Below, one piece after another: positions 18,728-26,406 of a stretch of DNA of 64,000 nt (position 1 is the first letter of the stretch; the number at the start of each line of letters is the position of its first letter). Position numbers and translations under genes: made by a program. A model generated the notes under the pieces. That model did not search any database. It was not told the origin of the DNA and worked only from the letters and a program-made list of their open reading frames with translations. The DNA comes from Flavobacterium sp. Sd200 (GTDB lineage: Bacteria > Bacteroidota > Bacteroidia > Flavobacteriales > Flavobacteriaceae): contig NZ_WUMN01000002.1 in NCBI RefSeq assembly GCF_009826935.1, positions 653,840-717,839 of the forward strand, read 5' to 3'.

Positions 18728-19429
18728 ATGATTAATAAAAAAGTTAAAAGCGTAGAAGAAGCGCTTAAAGATATTACCGATGATGTAACTATTATGCTGG
18801 GAGGTTTTGGCCTGTGCGGCATCCCTGAAAACAGCATTGCACAGCTGGTAAAAAAAGGAGTAACCAACCTTACGTGTATTTCTAACAATGCCGGGGTAGA
18901 CAACTTCGGGTTGGGTTTACTGCTGCAAAAAAAACAGATCAGGAAAATGATATCGTCTTACGTAGGCGAAAATGCTGAGTTTGAACGCCAGATGCTTAGC
19001 GGCGAACTGGAGGTTGAGCTTACACCACAAGGCACACTTGCCGAAAAATGCCGTGCAGCACAGGCGGGTATTCCTGCTTTTTATACGCCTGCAGGTTATG
19101 GCACCGAAGTAGCCGAAGGCAAAGAAGCCCGTGAGTTTAATGGCAAAATGCACATTATGGAAGAAGCCTATAAAGCCGACTTTGCCATTGTTAAGGCCTG
19201 GAAAGGTGACGAAGCCGGCAACCTTATTTTTAAAGGAACCGCAAAAAACTTTAATGCCTGTATGGCCGGAGCTGCTAAAATTACTATTGCCGAAGTAGAA
19301 GAACTTGTGCCTGCCGGAGAACTTGACCCTAACCAGATACACATTCCCGGGATATTTGTAAAGCGTATTTTTCAGGGAGAAAAATATGAAAAACGTATAG
19401 AACAGAGAACGGTGAGGACAATACTATAA
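18728..19429 (+). CDS. scoA: 3-oxoacid CoA-transferase subunit A
   Basis: 233 residues. The alpha-subunit signature is [16 protein letters not shown] near the N-terminus, with [12 protein letters not shown] and [15 protein letters not shown] after it. Together with subunit B it moves CoA between succinyl-CoA and a 3-oxoacid such as acetoacetate, so the pair feeds ketone-type acids into acetyl-CoA. ATG 18728 is chosen because the in-frame upstream sequence runs through the PBP1A terminator. Its partner gene lies 427 bases downstream, which is unusual; the gap holds a small broken gene. Confidence 0.92.
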   Translation: MINKKVKSVEEALKDITDDVTIMLGGFGLCGIPENSIAQLVKKGVTNLTCISNNAGVDNFGLGLLLQKKQIRKMISSYVGENAEFERQMLSGELEVELTPQGTLAEKCRAAQAGIPAFYTPAGYGTEVAEGKEAREFNGKMHIMEEAYKADFAIVKAWKGDEAGNLIFKGTAKNFNACMAGAAKITIAEVEELVPAGELDPNQIHIPGIFVKRIFQGEKYEKRIEQRTVRTIL

Positions 19430-19457
19430 TGTGAAAATTTTTTAATGTAACAATTTT
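19428..19457 (+). repeat. Two 14-bp imperfect direct repeats before the four-helix gene
   Basis: AATGTGAAAATTTT (19428-19441) and AATGTAACAATTTT (19444-19457) differ at two positions, and a third partial copy (AATGTG) follows at 19458. The second copy contributes the left arm of the 12-bp inverted repeat that flanks the insert. Confidence 0.55.
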
Positions 19458-19827
19458 AATGTGCAGAAGGAAAATATTATAGTTATAAAGACAATTGATT
19501 TTGCTTTAGAGATCATTACATTTTGTGAGCTTCTTGAATATAATCGCAAGTTTGTTATTGCTAAGCAACTTCTAAAATCAGGAACCAGCATTGGCGCAAA
19601 TGTTCATGAAGCACAGAATGCTGAAAGCAGAGCAGATTTTATTCATAAAATGAAAATTGCAGCCAAGGAAGTCGAAGAAACCAAATACTGGCTTTTGTTG
19701 TGTGAAATGTCGGACTCTTTCCTTTCAATCAAAATCTGAAAACAAAAATAAATGAAATCGGTCTTATAATTTATAAGATTTTAAGTTCAAGCAGAAGTGT
19801 AAAGTAACATTTGGCAATTGTTACATT
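19444..19827. repeat. 12-bp inverted repeat flanking the four-helix-bundle insert
   Basis: AATGTAACAATT at 19444-19455 is the exact reverse complement of AATTGTTACATT at 19816-19827. Between them lies only the small four-helix gene. A second small hairpin (GTAACA at 19804 with TGTTAC at 19819) sits at the right end. The arrangement is like an intervening sequence whose ends can pair. Confidence 0.55.
19461..19807 (+). pseudogene. Frameshifted four-helix-bundle (23S rRNA IVS-type) protein gene
   Basis: From the GTG at 19461 the frame encodes FALEIITFCELL, KQLLKSGTSIGANVHEAQNAES and KMKIAAKEVEETKYWLLLCE, which are the core of the small four-helix-bundle family (about 115-120 aa) often encoded by intervening sequences. 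The frame stops at 19739 after 92 residues. If one base is added in the T-run near 19718-19720, the frame continues as FPFNQNLKTKINEIGLIIYK to a stop at 19805-19807, which matches the expected C-terminal helix. So a single-base deletion probably broke the gene. A shortened product may still be made. The function of the family is unknown. Confidence 0.75.
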
Positions 19828-19856
19828 GATACATTTTTAAATTTAAAAATTAACAA

Positions 19857-20516
19857 ATGGCATTAGATAAAATAGCAATAGCGAAAAGAATAGCAAAGGA
19901 AGTTAAAGACGGCTACTTTGTAAATTTAGGTATAGGCATACCCACTCTTGTAGCCAACTATGTGCGCAACGATATAAACGTAGATTTTCAGAGTGAGAAC
20001 GGCGTTTTGGGCATGGGGCCTTTTCCGTTTGAGGGAGAGGAAGATGCTGACATTATAAACGCAGGTAAGCAAACCATTACTACGCTGCCGGGAGCATCGT
20101 TTTTTGACTCTGCAACGAGTTTTGGAATGATACGCGGGCAGCACGTAGACCTGACTATTTTGGGAGCCATGGAAGTGGCAGAAAATGGTGACATTGCCAA
20201 CTGGAAAATCCCCGGAAAGATGGTTAAAGGCATGGGTGGCGCTATGGATCTTGTGGCAAGCGCCGAGAATATAATAGTTGCCATGATGCACGTAAACAAA
20301 GCAGGCGAAAGCAAATTGCTAAAACGCTGTACACTGCCACTGACAGGCGTGGGCTGCGTTAAAAAAATTGTAACCGAGCTGGCAGTTTTAGAAATAGTAC
20401 CCGAAGGTTTTAAACTGCTGGAACGTGCCCCGGGAGTAACCGTTGACGATATTATTAAAGCAACCGAAGGCAACCTTATTATTGAAGGTGAAATACCTGA
20501 GATGGTTATTGAGTAA
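19857..20516 (+). CDS. scoB: 3-oxoacid CoA-transferase subunit B
   Basis: 219 residues. The signature QSENGVLGMG holds the catalytic Glu that forms the enzyme-CoA thioester. VNLGIGIPTLVANYV, GASFFDSATSFGMIRGQH and LTGVGCVKKIVTELAV are also typical. It pairs with the A subunit encoded upstream. In most genomes the two genes are separated by a few bases; here about 430 bases with the four-helix insert intervene, so it must be translated from its own start on a long message or have its own promoter. I see no clear -7 box just before it. Confidence 0.93.
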   Translation: MALDKIAIAKRIAKEVKDGYFVNLGIGIPTLVANYVRNDINVDFQSENGVLGMGPFPFEGEEDADIINAGKQTITTLPGASFFDSATSFGMIRGQHVDLTILGAMEVAENGDIANWKIPGKMVKGMGGAMDLVASAENIIVAMMHVNKAGESKLLKRCTLPLTGVGCVKKIVTELAVLEIVPEGFKLLERAPGVTVDDIIKATEGNLIIEGEIPEMVIE

Positions 20517-20530
20517 TCGGATCTATATAT

Positions 20531-20571
20531 AACAATTGCGGTAATTACAAAATGTAATTACCGCAATTGTT
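20531..20571. terminator. 18-bp perfect hairpin after scoB
   Basis: AACAATTGCGGTAATTAC (20531-20548) pairs fully with GTAATTACCGCAATTGTT (20554-20571) around the loop AAAAT. The T-tract is short, so it may act as a bidirectional barrier between scoB and the convergent small gene. Confidence 0.65.
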
Positions 20572-20622
20572 TATACCCTGCCTTTTAATCTTAATGCGTC
20601 AGTATTACCTAAAAAACGCACG

Positions 20623-20922
20623 CTATTCGGGATTCCTTTGGTTTAGTATAGCAATACTAATTATTGAGGCACCCATAATAATCCCTAAAGCAATCATAGC
20701 ACCATTGATATTGGCATTTTCGGTAATAAATGTTTCTCGTGTTCCCTCAACATATGCCTTTCGAGTAATATCAATATTATACTTTTCACTACTGTTATAA
20801 CTCTTTGTATCAAGCACAGAATAGCTTAAAACAGTTATCATGAGTACACCTATTAAAATCAACAATCCAATTGTTAGATAGTTTTTAGAAATAAGTACTT
20901 TGTTATTAATCGCGTCTTCCAC
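20623..20922 (-). CDS. Small two-segment membrane protein, unknown
   Basis: 99 residues, GTG start at 20922. Two hydrophobic segments, LTIGLLILIGVLMITVLSYS and MIALGIIMGASIISIAIL, flank a polar loop of about 35 residues with TRKAYVEGTRETFITENAN. No family is recognised. It is downstream of the SDR gene on the same strand by 44 bases, so the two may share a transcript. The existence of the gene is supported by a sensible membrane topology and by the hairpin just past its end, but expression is unproved. Confidence 0.6.
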   Translation of the reverse strand: MEDAINNKVLISKNYLTIGLLILIGVLMITVLSYSVLDTKSYNSSEKYNIDITRKAYVEGTRETFITENANINGAMIALGIIMGASIISIAILNQRNPE

Positions 20923-20966
20923 CAGATTATATCTTTGTTATAGGTTAATTGTATAAGATTACTCTA

Positions 20967-21719
20967 TTATATTGTTTTATTTACAATCGTTGCACTCGCC
21001 TGAGCGGTAGGAAGCACTAAAAGATCGGCAATATTAACATGATACGGTCGTGTAATTACAAATGTAATGATATCGGCTATATCTTCGGCTTTAAGCGGCT
21101 CAAAGCCTTTATATACGCTTTCAGCACGCTCGCGGTCGCCTTTAAAACGCACCTCGCTAAACTCAGTATCAACCATACCGGGATTTATGGCCCCAACTCT
21201 AATTCCGTACTGGTTTAAATCCATGCGCATTCCCTGGTTTATAGCATCCACAGCATGTTTAGTAGCACAGTATACGTTACCATTGCTATACACCTCTTTA
21301 CCTGCAATAGAACCAATGTTTATAATATGTCCGCTGCGGCGTTCTATCATTCCCGGTATTACTTCTTTACTAACATAAAGCAAACCTTTGATGTTAATGT
21401 CTATCATAGCATCCCAGTCTTCATAATCGCCATTTTCTATAGGATCAAGACCGTGTGCATTTCCGGCATTATTTATCAGTACATCTATATTGGCAAAGTC
21501 AGGCGGCAATGAGGCTATACTCTTGGCTACATCCTTACGCTTGCGCACATCAAAATTAAGAGTATGCACGGCAGTAAGCGCACTAAATTCGTCCTGTAAT
21601 TCGGCAAGACGGTCTTCGCGTCTTCCGCATATAATAAGCCTGAATTTATTTTTAGCTAAAAAACGTGCCGTTGCCCTTCCTATACCGCTTGTTGCACCTG
21701 TTATAAGTACTGTTTTCAT
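20967..21719 (-). CDS. Short-chain dehydrogenase/reductase (YdfG-like)
   Basis: 250 residues, the classic SDR length. TGATSGIGRATARFL is the Rossmann nucleotide-binding motif, NNAGNAHG stabilises the central sheet, and YCATKHAV holds the catalytic Tyr and Lys with an upstream Ser in NIGSIAG. RREDR after the second strand suggests NADP(H) preference. Similar proteins act on 3-hydroxy acids such as serine or 3-hydroxypropionate, but the substrate cannot be fixed from sequence. It is a minus-strand gene and may be co-transcribed with the small membrane protein after it. Confidence 0.9.
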   Translation of the reverse strand: MKTVLITGATSGIGRATARFLAKNKFRLIICGRREDRLAELQDEFSALTAVHTLNFDVRKRKDVAKSIASLPPDFANIDVLINNAGNAHGLDPIENGDYEDWDAMIDINIKGLLYVSKEVIPGMIERRSGHIINIGSIAGKEVYSNGNVYCATKHAVDAINQGMRMDLNQYGIRVGAINPGMVDTEFSEVRFKGDRERAESVYKGFEPLKAEDIADIITFVITRPYHVNIADLLVLPTAQASATIVNKTI

Positions 21720-21864
21720 TTTTACTATTTCAGATTTATGATCTTAGATTTCAGATTCTACGCCATAAAAATAAATCAAAACCATTATAAACAAACACTT
21801 TTTACTAAAAATAAAATTTTATGCACGCATATATTTAAAATATGTTTTTTTGAGTTGTAAAAAA

Positions 21865-23874
21865 CTAATTCTTAATTAATTTCAGCACAGATGTTTTGCC
21901 CGATGCCGTGGCATGAACCATATAGGCCCCGGCACTTAACTGTGATACATCTATTACAGATTGAGCGCTGTTAAGCTGTTTATAACAAACCTTTTGCCCC
22001 ATTATGTTATATAATGTAACTGTTTCTATTTCAACATCAGAATTAAGCACAAAAGAATTTGTTGCCGGATTGGGAGACAGGATAATTTGATTTTTAGCCA
22101 AGAGCTCTTCGGCACTTAGGGTACTTGATATGTAAACCCCATAGTCTTCTATATCGCCAAAATAGTATGGAGTAGTACAGCTTCTGTTGGCATCTGTTAT
22201 TTGGTTTATGGCGCCTGCCACCCTCATGGCAAGCATGGTGTTTTGCACCGCATCGGCAGGTATAATAATATCCTGGGTGTGTACTACTGCCTCTGAATGC
22301 ACCGAGGTGCCACTCATTACCAGCTCTGCATTTTCAAAAATACCGTTATTGTTATAATCTATGTAAGCTTCATAGCTACCGTTAAAAGTGCCGTGGTTCG
22401 CATTCATGGTAACAGATAGGTTGTAGGTACCTCCGGCATACAATAAAGTATTGTCTGTACAGCTAAAGTTGGTGTAAGGCCCTGTTCTGTTTGTAGACCT
22501 GTTAATGGTATTGAGAGTCACATTTTCTATCATACCATAAATTATATAGTCAGACCGTGGTGTGCAGGCTGCAACCACAGGTTCGGCAACCACAAAAGCA
22601 TCGCGCTTTGTTACTGATGTAACACCGAAACGGCTGGTAACCGTAAGCCTAACGCTATAGATTCCGGGTGTACTGATCGTGCACACCGGATTTTGAGAGG
22701 TAAAATCATAAACATCAGTACCGTTGGTAATTCTCCATGCAAAAGATACGTCAGGACAACTGCTGTCGGCTAAAAATGTATTGGGTATGCAACTGGTCTT
22801 GTCTATCAGGCTAACAAGTTCTCCGGCAGCACAAACCACCGCACCCGATGCAATTTCAAAATCAGCAACCGGAGCCAATGGCGAAACAAGGCTGAGGTTT
22901 CCGTTTATGGGCAAAAAGCTGCTTCTAAAAAAGGCTATTGCCATGCGCATCCTGTCTTTTTGATTTTGAGTAAAGCTATTAGCACATTCGCCGCTGTTAA
23001 AGCCCATGTAGTTCTTTACAAAACTGTCATCTGTACTGCTGTTGTCGCAGGTGTTTGGGGGCGTTACGCCAAAGCAATCGCCCAAAGTGCGTTTGTGTGG
23101 TGGTGTATCTGCACAGCAATCGCCAAGGCCGGAGCCACAACCATCGGGCAACGGACAGGTCTCTCCATCACTGTCGCCTTCATAAGTATGGTATAAATAC
23201 AACGCATGTGCCATTTGGTGCACATTTGTTTTTGCCAAAGGATCTATAAACTCAGATGCCTTTATAACGGCCCCGTCGCTTGTGCTGCCGGGATAAGATG
23301 CATAGCCGCTTATTGAGGCATCGCCACCGTCAAATTCAGATACGATCCAAATATTATAATAATTATTCTGATCCCATTTAGAGATATCTTTCAATCTGTA
23401 AGCTGCCAAACCGGCGTTGTTATAAAAAACTCCGCTTTCCATATAGCTTAAGTACCCGGTCATGTCTATACGGTTAATACCATTGGTACATTTATCATCG
23501 GGTGTTCGCACGGCAAGTACAAATTCAATCCCCGTATCTACTCCGCTGCCATCGCCCGGTGTCCCCGGCACTTTACGGAAACGTTCGTTCAGGTTTTTAA
23601 TAGCCGCCCTAACAGCATCATCACTCAGGTTAGTACCTGTTCCTAAAGCCTCTCCCTTGTGCATAATGTGTACCACTACCGGAATCCGGTATATTTCGCT
23701 GCCGCTTTGCATGCGCTGTTGCAGACTGTAAGTATCAAAATCGTGCACCCTTTGAGCATAGTCCCTATCTGTAGCAAGTCTTGTGCGATGCAAATCATCA
23801 GTACCACAATGCAGGTGTTGCGCAAAAGCCGCGACACTAAACAGAAACACAAATATGGATACTAATTTTTTCAT
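21865..23874 (-). CDS. Secreted M43-like metalloprotease homologue with PKD, GEVED and T9SS sorting domains; catalytic Glu replaced
   Basis: 669 residues with an N-terminal signal peptide ending near AAFA. The domain order is an M43 (pappalysin/cytophagalysin)-type domain to about residue 330, a PKD-type domain (about 345-445), a GEVED domain ending GDIEDYGVYI, and a C-terminal T9SS type A sorting domain (ILSPNPATNSFVL to LKLIKN). M43 enzymes have HExxHxxGxxH; here the site reads HQMAHALYLYH (residues 219-229). The three zinc-binding His remain but the catalytic Glu is Gln220 (codon CAA) and the Gly is Tyr226. The Met-turn NYMGF is present. By family knowledge, Glu loss should strongly reduce hydrolysis, so this may be a zinc-binding adhesin or pseudoenzyme. 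Confidence 0.85.
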   Translation of the reverse strand: MKKLVSIFVFLFSVAAFAQHLHCGTDDLHRTRLATDRDYAQRVHDFDTYSLQQRMQSGSEIYRIPVVVHIMHKGEALGTGTNLSDDAVRAAIKNLNERFRKVPGTPGDGSGVDTGIEFVLAVRTPDDKCTNGINRIDMTGYLSYMESGVFYNNAGLAAYRLKDISKWDQNNYYNIWIVSEFDGGDASISGYASYPGSTSDGAVIKASEFIDPLAKTNVHQMAHALYLYHTYEGDSDGETCPLPDGCGSGLGDCCADTPPHKRTLGDCFGVTPPNTCDNSSTDDSFVKNYMGFNSGECANSFTQNQKDRMRMAIAFFRSSFLPINGNLSLVSPLAPVADFEIASGAVVCAAGELVSLIDKTSCIPNTFLADSSCPDVSFAWRITNGTDVYDFTSQNPVCTISTPGIYSVRLTVTSRFGVTSVTKRDAFVVAEPVVAACTPRSDYIIYGMIENVTLNTINRSTNRTGPYTNFSCTDNTLLYAGGTYNLSVTMNANHGTFNGSYEAYIDYNNNGIFENAELVMSGTSVHSEAVVHTQDIIIPADAVQNTMLAMRVAGAINQITDANRSCTTPYYFGDIEDYGVYISSTLSAEELLAKNQIILSPNPATNSFVLNSDVEIETVTLYNIMGQKVCYKQLNSAQSVIDVSQLSAGAYMVHATASGKTSVLKLIKN

Positions 23875-24347
23875 AGGGATTCCGCTGATTCAAACAACTA
23901 CAAAGCCTTACTACAGACAATTTTAGCATATTGTTTTGAATGCGTCAATTTATCGCTTTTTTCAATGCGTTTTATAAACTAATTTAACATTTTTTAATAA
24001 TAAAATAACAAATGATTTTATCCCGAGTATTTAGAGATTTTAACAATTAAGACGGCTGCAAACTGCATAAATCGCAGAAAATAGTATTGATTTAAGGTTG
24101 CCGGCATATTAAAAAATTAACACTTTAATACTTTATTTTAAATAGTTTCGTTCTAAAGCAGCCATTTCTGTAAACGTAAACATTAAAAAACAGTTTAAAT
24201 TTGACAACAGAAGATAGTGTAAGGCAACAAATTAGAAAACAAATCACTTTATTAACAACACATTAACAGAAAAGTCAATTTTTTCGGCAATGAATTTGCA
24301 TTGTAAAAAAAGCTTATTAAATTCACACTCCAAAAATTTTATATACT
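23875..24347. other. Divergent intergenic region, no gene seen
   Basis: 473 bases separate the M43-like gene (minus) from moxR (plus). The sequence is very AT-rich and without a credible open frame. It should hold both promoters. The motif TGAATTTG near 24290 is one base from the -7 consensus and could serve moxR, but I see no clean -33 partner. A short direct repeat containing AATGCGT occurs near 23940 and 23965. Confidence 0.4.
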
Positions 24348-25352
24348 ATGGAAGATAACACCGCCGCTTTAGATATAAGGGCTATAAATGAAAAAATAGA
24401 AAGAGAGAGTGCCTTTGTCGATCTTCTTGTAATGGAGATAAACAAAGTTATTGTTGGTCAGAAATACATGATAGAGCGTTTGCTTATTGGGCTTTTGGGT
24501 CAGGGGCACATCTTGCTTGAAGGCGTACCCGGACTGGCAAAAACACTCGCTATCAACACCTTATCTCAGGCGGTGCACGGCAGCTTTAGCCGTATACAGT
24601 TTACTCCGGACCTTCTTCCGGCAGACGTTGTGGGTACCATGATATACAACGTTAAGCAAAACGAGTTTACTATTAAAAAGGGACCAATATTTGCCAACTT
24701 CGTTCTGGCCGATGAGATAAACAGGGCTCCTGCAAAAGTACAGTCAGCTCTGCTTGAAGCGATGCAGGAAAAACAGGTAACTATTGGCGAAGAAACATTT
24801 AAACTGGAAAAACCGTTTCTTGTAATGGCAACCATGAACCCGGTTGAACAGGAAGGTACTTACCCGCTACCGGAAGCTCAGGTAGACCGTTTTATGCTTA
24901 AAGCTGTTATCGACTATCCTAAAATGGAAGACGAACGCCTTGTAATTCGTGCCAACCTGAAAGGTGCTTTCGAAAAGGTAAACCAAATTGTATCTATAGA
25001 CCAGATATTAAGGGCACAGCAAGCAGTTCGTGAAGTATATATGGATGAGAAGATCGAGAAATATATTCTTGATATCATCTTCGCAACACGTTATCCTGAA
25101 AAATATAAACTGGAAAAACTTAAACCGCTAATCAGTTTTGGTTCATCGCCAAGGGGTAGCATCAACCTTGCCACTGCTGCAAAATGTTATGCATTTATTA
25201 AGCGCAGGGGTTATGTAATTCCTGAAGATGTTCGCGCTGTTGTGCACGACGTATTGCGCCACCGTATTGGCATTACTTACGAAGCAGAAGCAGAGAACAT
25301 AACATCTATAGACATTATTAACAAGATCGTTAACGAGATAGAAGTTCCTTAA
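24348..25352 (+). CDS. MoxR-family AAA+ ATPase
   Basis: 334 residues. Walker A reads GVPGLAKT (near residues 58-65), Walker B is VLADEINRAP (near 118), and LLEAMQEKQVTIG is the family's sensor-loop region. MATMNPVEQEGTYPLPEAQ and the arginine in AQVDRF are also typical. MoxR ATPases act as chaperones that mature or insert vWA-domain partners. The next genes encode a DUF58 protein and vWA proteins, exactly that partnership. It is the first gene of the Bat operon. The 114-base gap to DUF58 carries an inverted repeat of recurring modules. Confidence 0.95.
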   Translation: MEDNTAALDIRAINEKIERESAFVDLLVMEINKVIVGQKYMIERLLIGLLGQGHILLEGVPGLAKTLAINTLSQAVHGSFSRIQFTPDLLPADVVGTMIYNVKQNEFTIKKGPIFANFVLADEINRAPAKVQSALLEAMQEKQVTIGEETFKLEKPFLVMATMNPVEQEGTYPLPEAQVDRFMLKAVIDYPKMEDERLVIRANLKGAFEKVNQIVSIDQILRAQQAVREVYMDEKIEKYILDIIFATRYPEKYKLEKLKPLISFGSSPRGSINLATAAKCYAFIKRRGYVIPEDVRAVVHDVLRHRIGITYEAEAENITSIDIINKIVNEIEVP

Positions 25353-25364
25353 TATTTGTTTCAA

Positions 25365-25458
25365 GTTTAAAGTTTCAGGTTTCACGTTCTGTACGTAAAC
25401 CTGAGCACGGCCAGACAACGAACGAACTGGCAATAACTTTAAACCTTAAACTTTAAAC
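25365..25458. repeat. Imperfect inverted repeat between moxR and DUF58
   Basis: GTTTAAAGTTTCAGGTTT (25365-25382) matches the reverse complement of AAACCTTAAACTTTAAAC (25441-25458) at 17 of 18 positions. The enclosed 58 bases include CGAACTGGC (25423-25431), a core that recurs in two other intergenic regions of the window. Confidence 0.6.
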
Positions 25459-25466
25459 AAAAATTT

Positions 25467-26333
25467 ATGGATACAAAAGAGATATTAAAAAAGGTTCGTA
25501 AAATAGAGATAAAAACCAAAAGGCTGAGCAATCATATCTTTTCGGGAGAATATCATTCGTCGTTTAAGGGTCGGGGTATGACCTTTAGCGAGGTGCGCCA
25601 GTATCAGTTTGGAGACGATGTTCGTGCCATAGACTGGAACGTTACGGCGCGCTACAACGAACCTTACATAAAAGTGTTTGAAGAAGAGCGAGAGCTTACC
25701 ATGATGCTTATGGTAGACATTAGCGGCAGCGAAAGCTTTGGTACACAAAACTCTTTTAAGAAAGATATTGTGACCGAAATTGCAGCTACCATGGCATTTT
25801 CTGCTACTCAAAATAACGATAAGATAGGGCTTGTGCTTTTTTCAGACCAGGTAGAGCTTTACATTCCGCCTAAAAAAGGGAAATCACATGTACTGCGCAT
25901 TATCCGCGAGCTGGTAGAATTTGAGCCGCAAAGCAAAAAGACCGACATTAGCGTGCCGCTAAAGTTTATATCTGGTGTAATTAAAAAAAGGGCTATAGTA
26001 TTCCTCATCTCTGATTTTATGGGAGGTGACTTTGAACATACACTAAAAATTGCCGCCAAAAAACACGATATTACAGGGGTGCGTGTTTATGATCCACGCG
26101 AAGAAACCATGCCTAATATTGGCCTTGTAAATATGGCCGATGCCGAAACGGGAGAAACTATGTTGGTTAATACAGGCTCTAAAAGCGTGAGGATTCAGTA
26201 TGAAAAATACTATCAGGAGCGTGTAAAATATTTTAGGGAAACCTTTAGTCGGTGCGGTGCGGGGTCGCTTAGCACCCGTGTAGACGAATCGTATGTAACA
26301 AAACTGTTGGGCTATTTTAAGGCCAGGGCTTAA
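25467..26333 (+). CDS. DUF58 protein (vWA-like, MoxR partner)
   Basis: 288 residues. The DUF58 signature is GRGMTFSEVRQYQFGDDVRAIDWNVTAR, followed by the vWA-like strand MMLMVDISGSESFGT, whose DxSxS metal-ion site is intact. AIVFLISDFMGGDF is another vWA-type strand. The protein has no signal peptide or strong membrane segment and is probably cytoplasmic. It is the second gene of the Bat operon and likely the direct client of MoxR. A 16-bp perfect hairpin lies between it and the next gene. Confidence 0.9.
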   Translation: MDTKEILKKVRKIEIKTKRLSNHIFSGEYHSSFKGRGMTFSEVRQYQFGDDVRAIDWNVTARYNEPYIKVFEEERELTMMLMVDISGSESFGTQNSFKKDIVTEIAATMAFSATQNNDKIGLVLFSDQVELYIPPKKGKSHVLRIIRELVEFEPQSKKTDISVPLKFISGVIKKRAIVFLISDFMGGDFEHTLKIAAKKHDITGVRVYDPREETMPNIGLVNMADAETGETMLVNTGSKSVRIQYEKYYQERVKYFRETFSRCGAGSLSTRVDESYVTKLLGYFKARA

Positions 26334-26338
26334 TAAAT

Positions 26339-26373
26339 TTTGAATTTCGTCAACAGTGTTGACGAAATTCAAA
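26339..26373. repeat. 16-bp perfect hairpin between DUF58 and the BatD-like gene
   Basis: TTTGAATTTCGTCAAC (26339-26354) pairs with GTTGACGAAATTCAAA (26358-26373) around the loop AGT. There is no T-tract, so it is less likely to be a terminator than an RNA-processing or stability element inside the operon. Confidence 0.6.
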
Positions 26374-26406
26374 CAGAAATAAATAGTTGTAAATTATAAC
26401 TAAATA

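Noticed and set aside
19428..19827. Insertion sequence between scoA and scoB
   Set aside because: No transposase is encoded and no clear target-site duplication flanks it; an IVS-type insert fits better.
20567..20800. Plus-strand frame of 77 codons after scoB
   Set aside because: It is antisense to the small membrane protein gene and starts within the hairpin region; the minus-strand product has the better topology.
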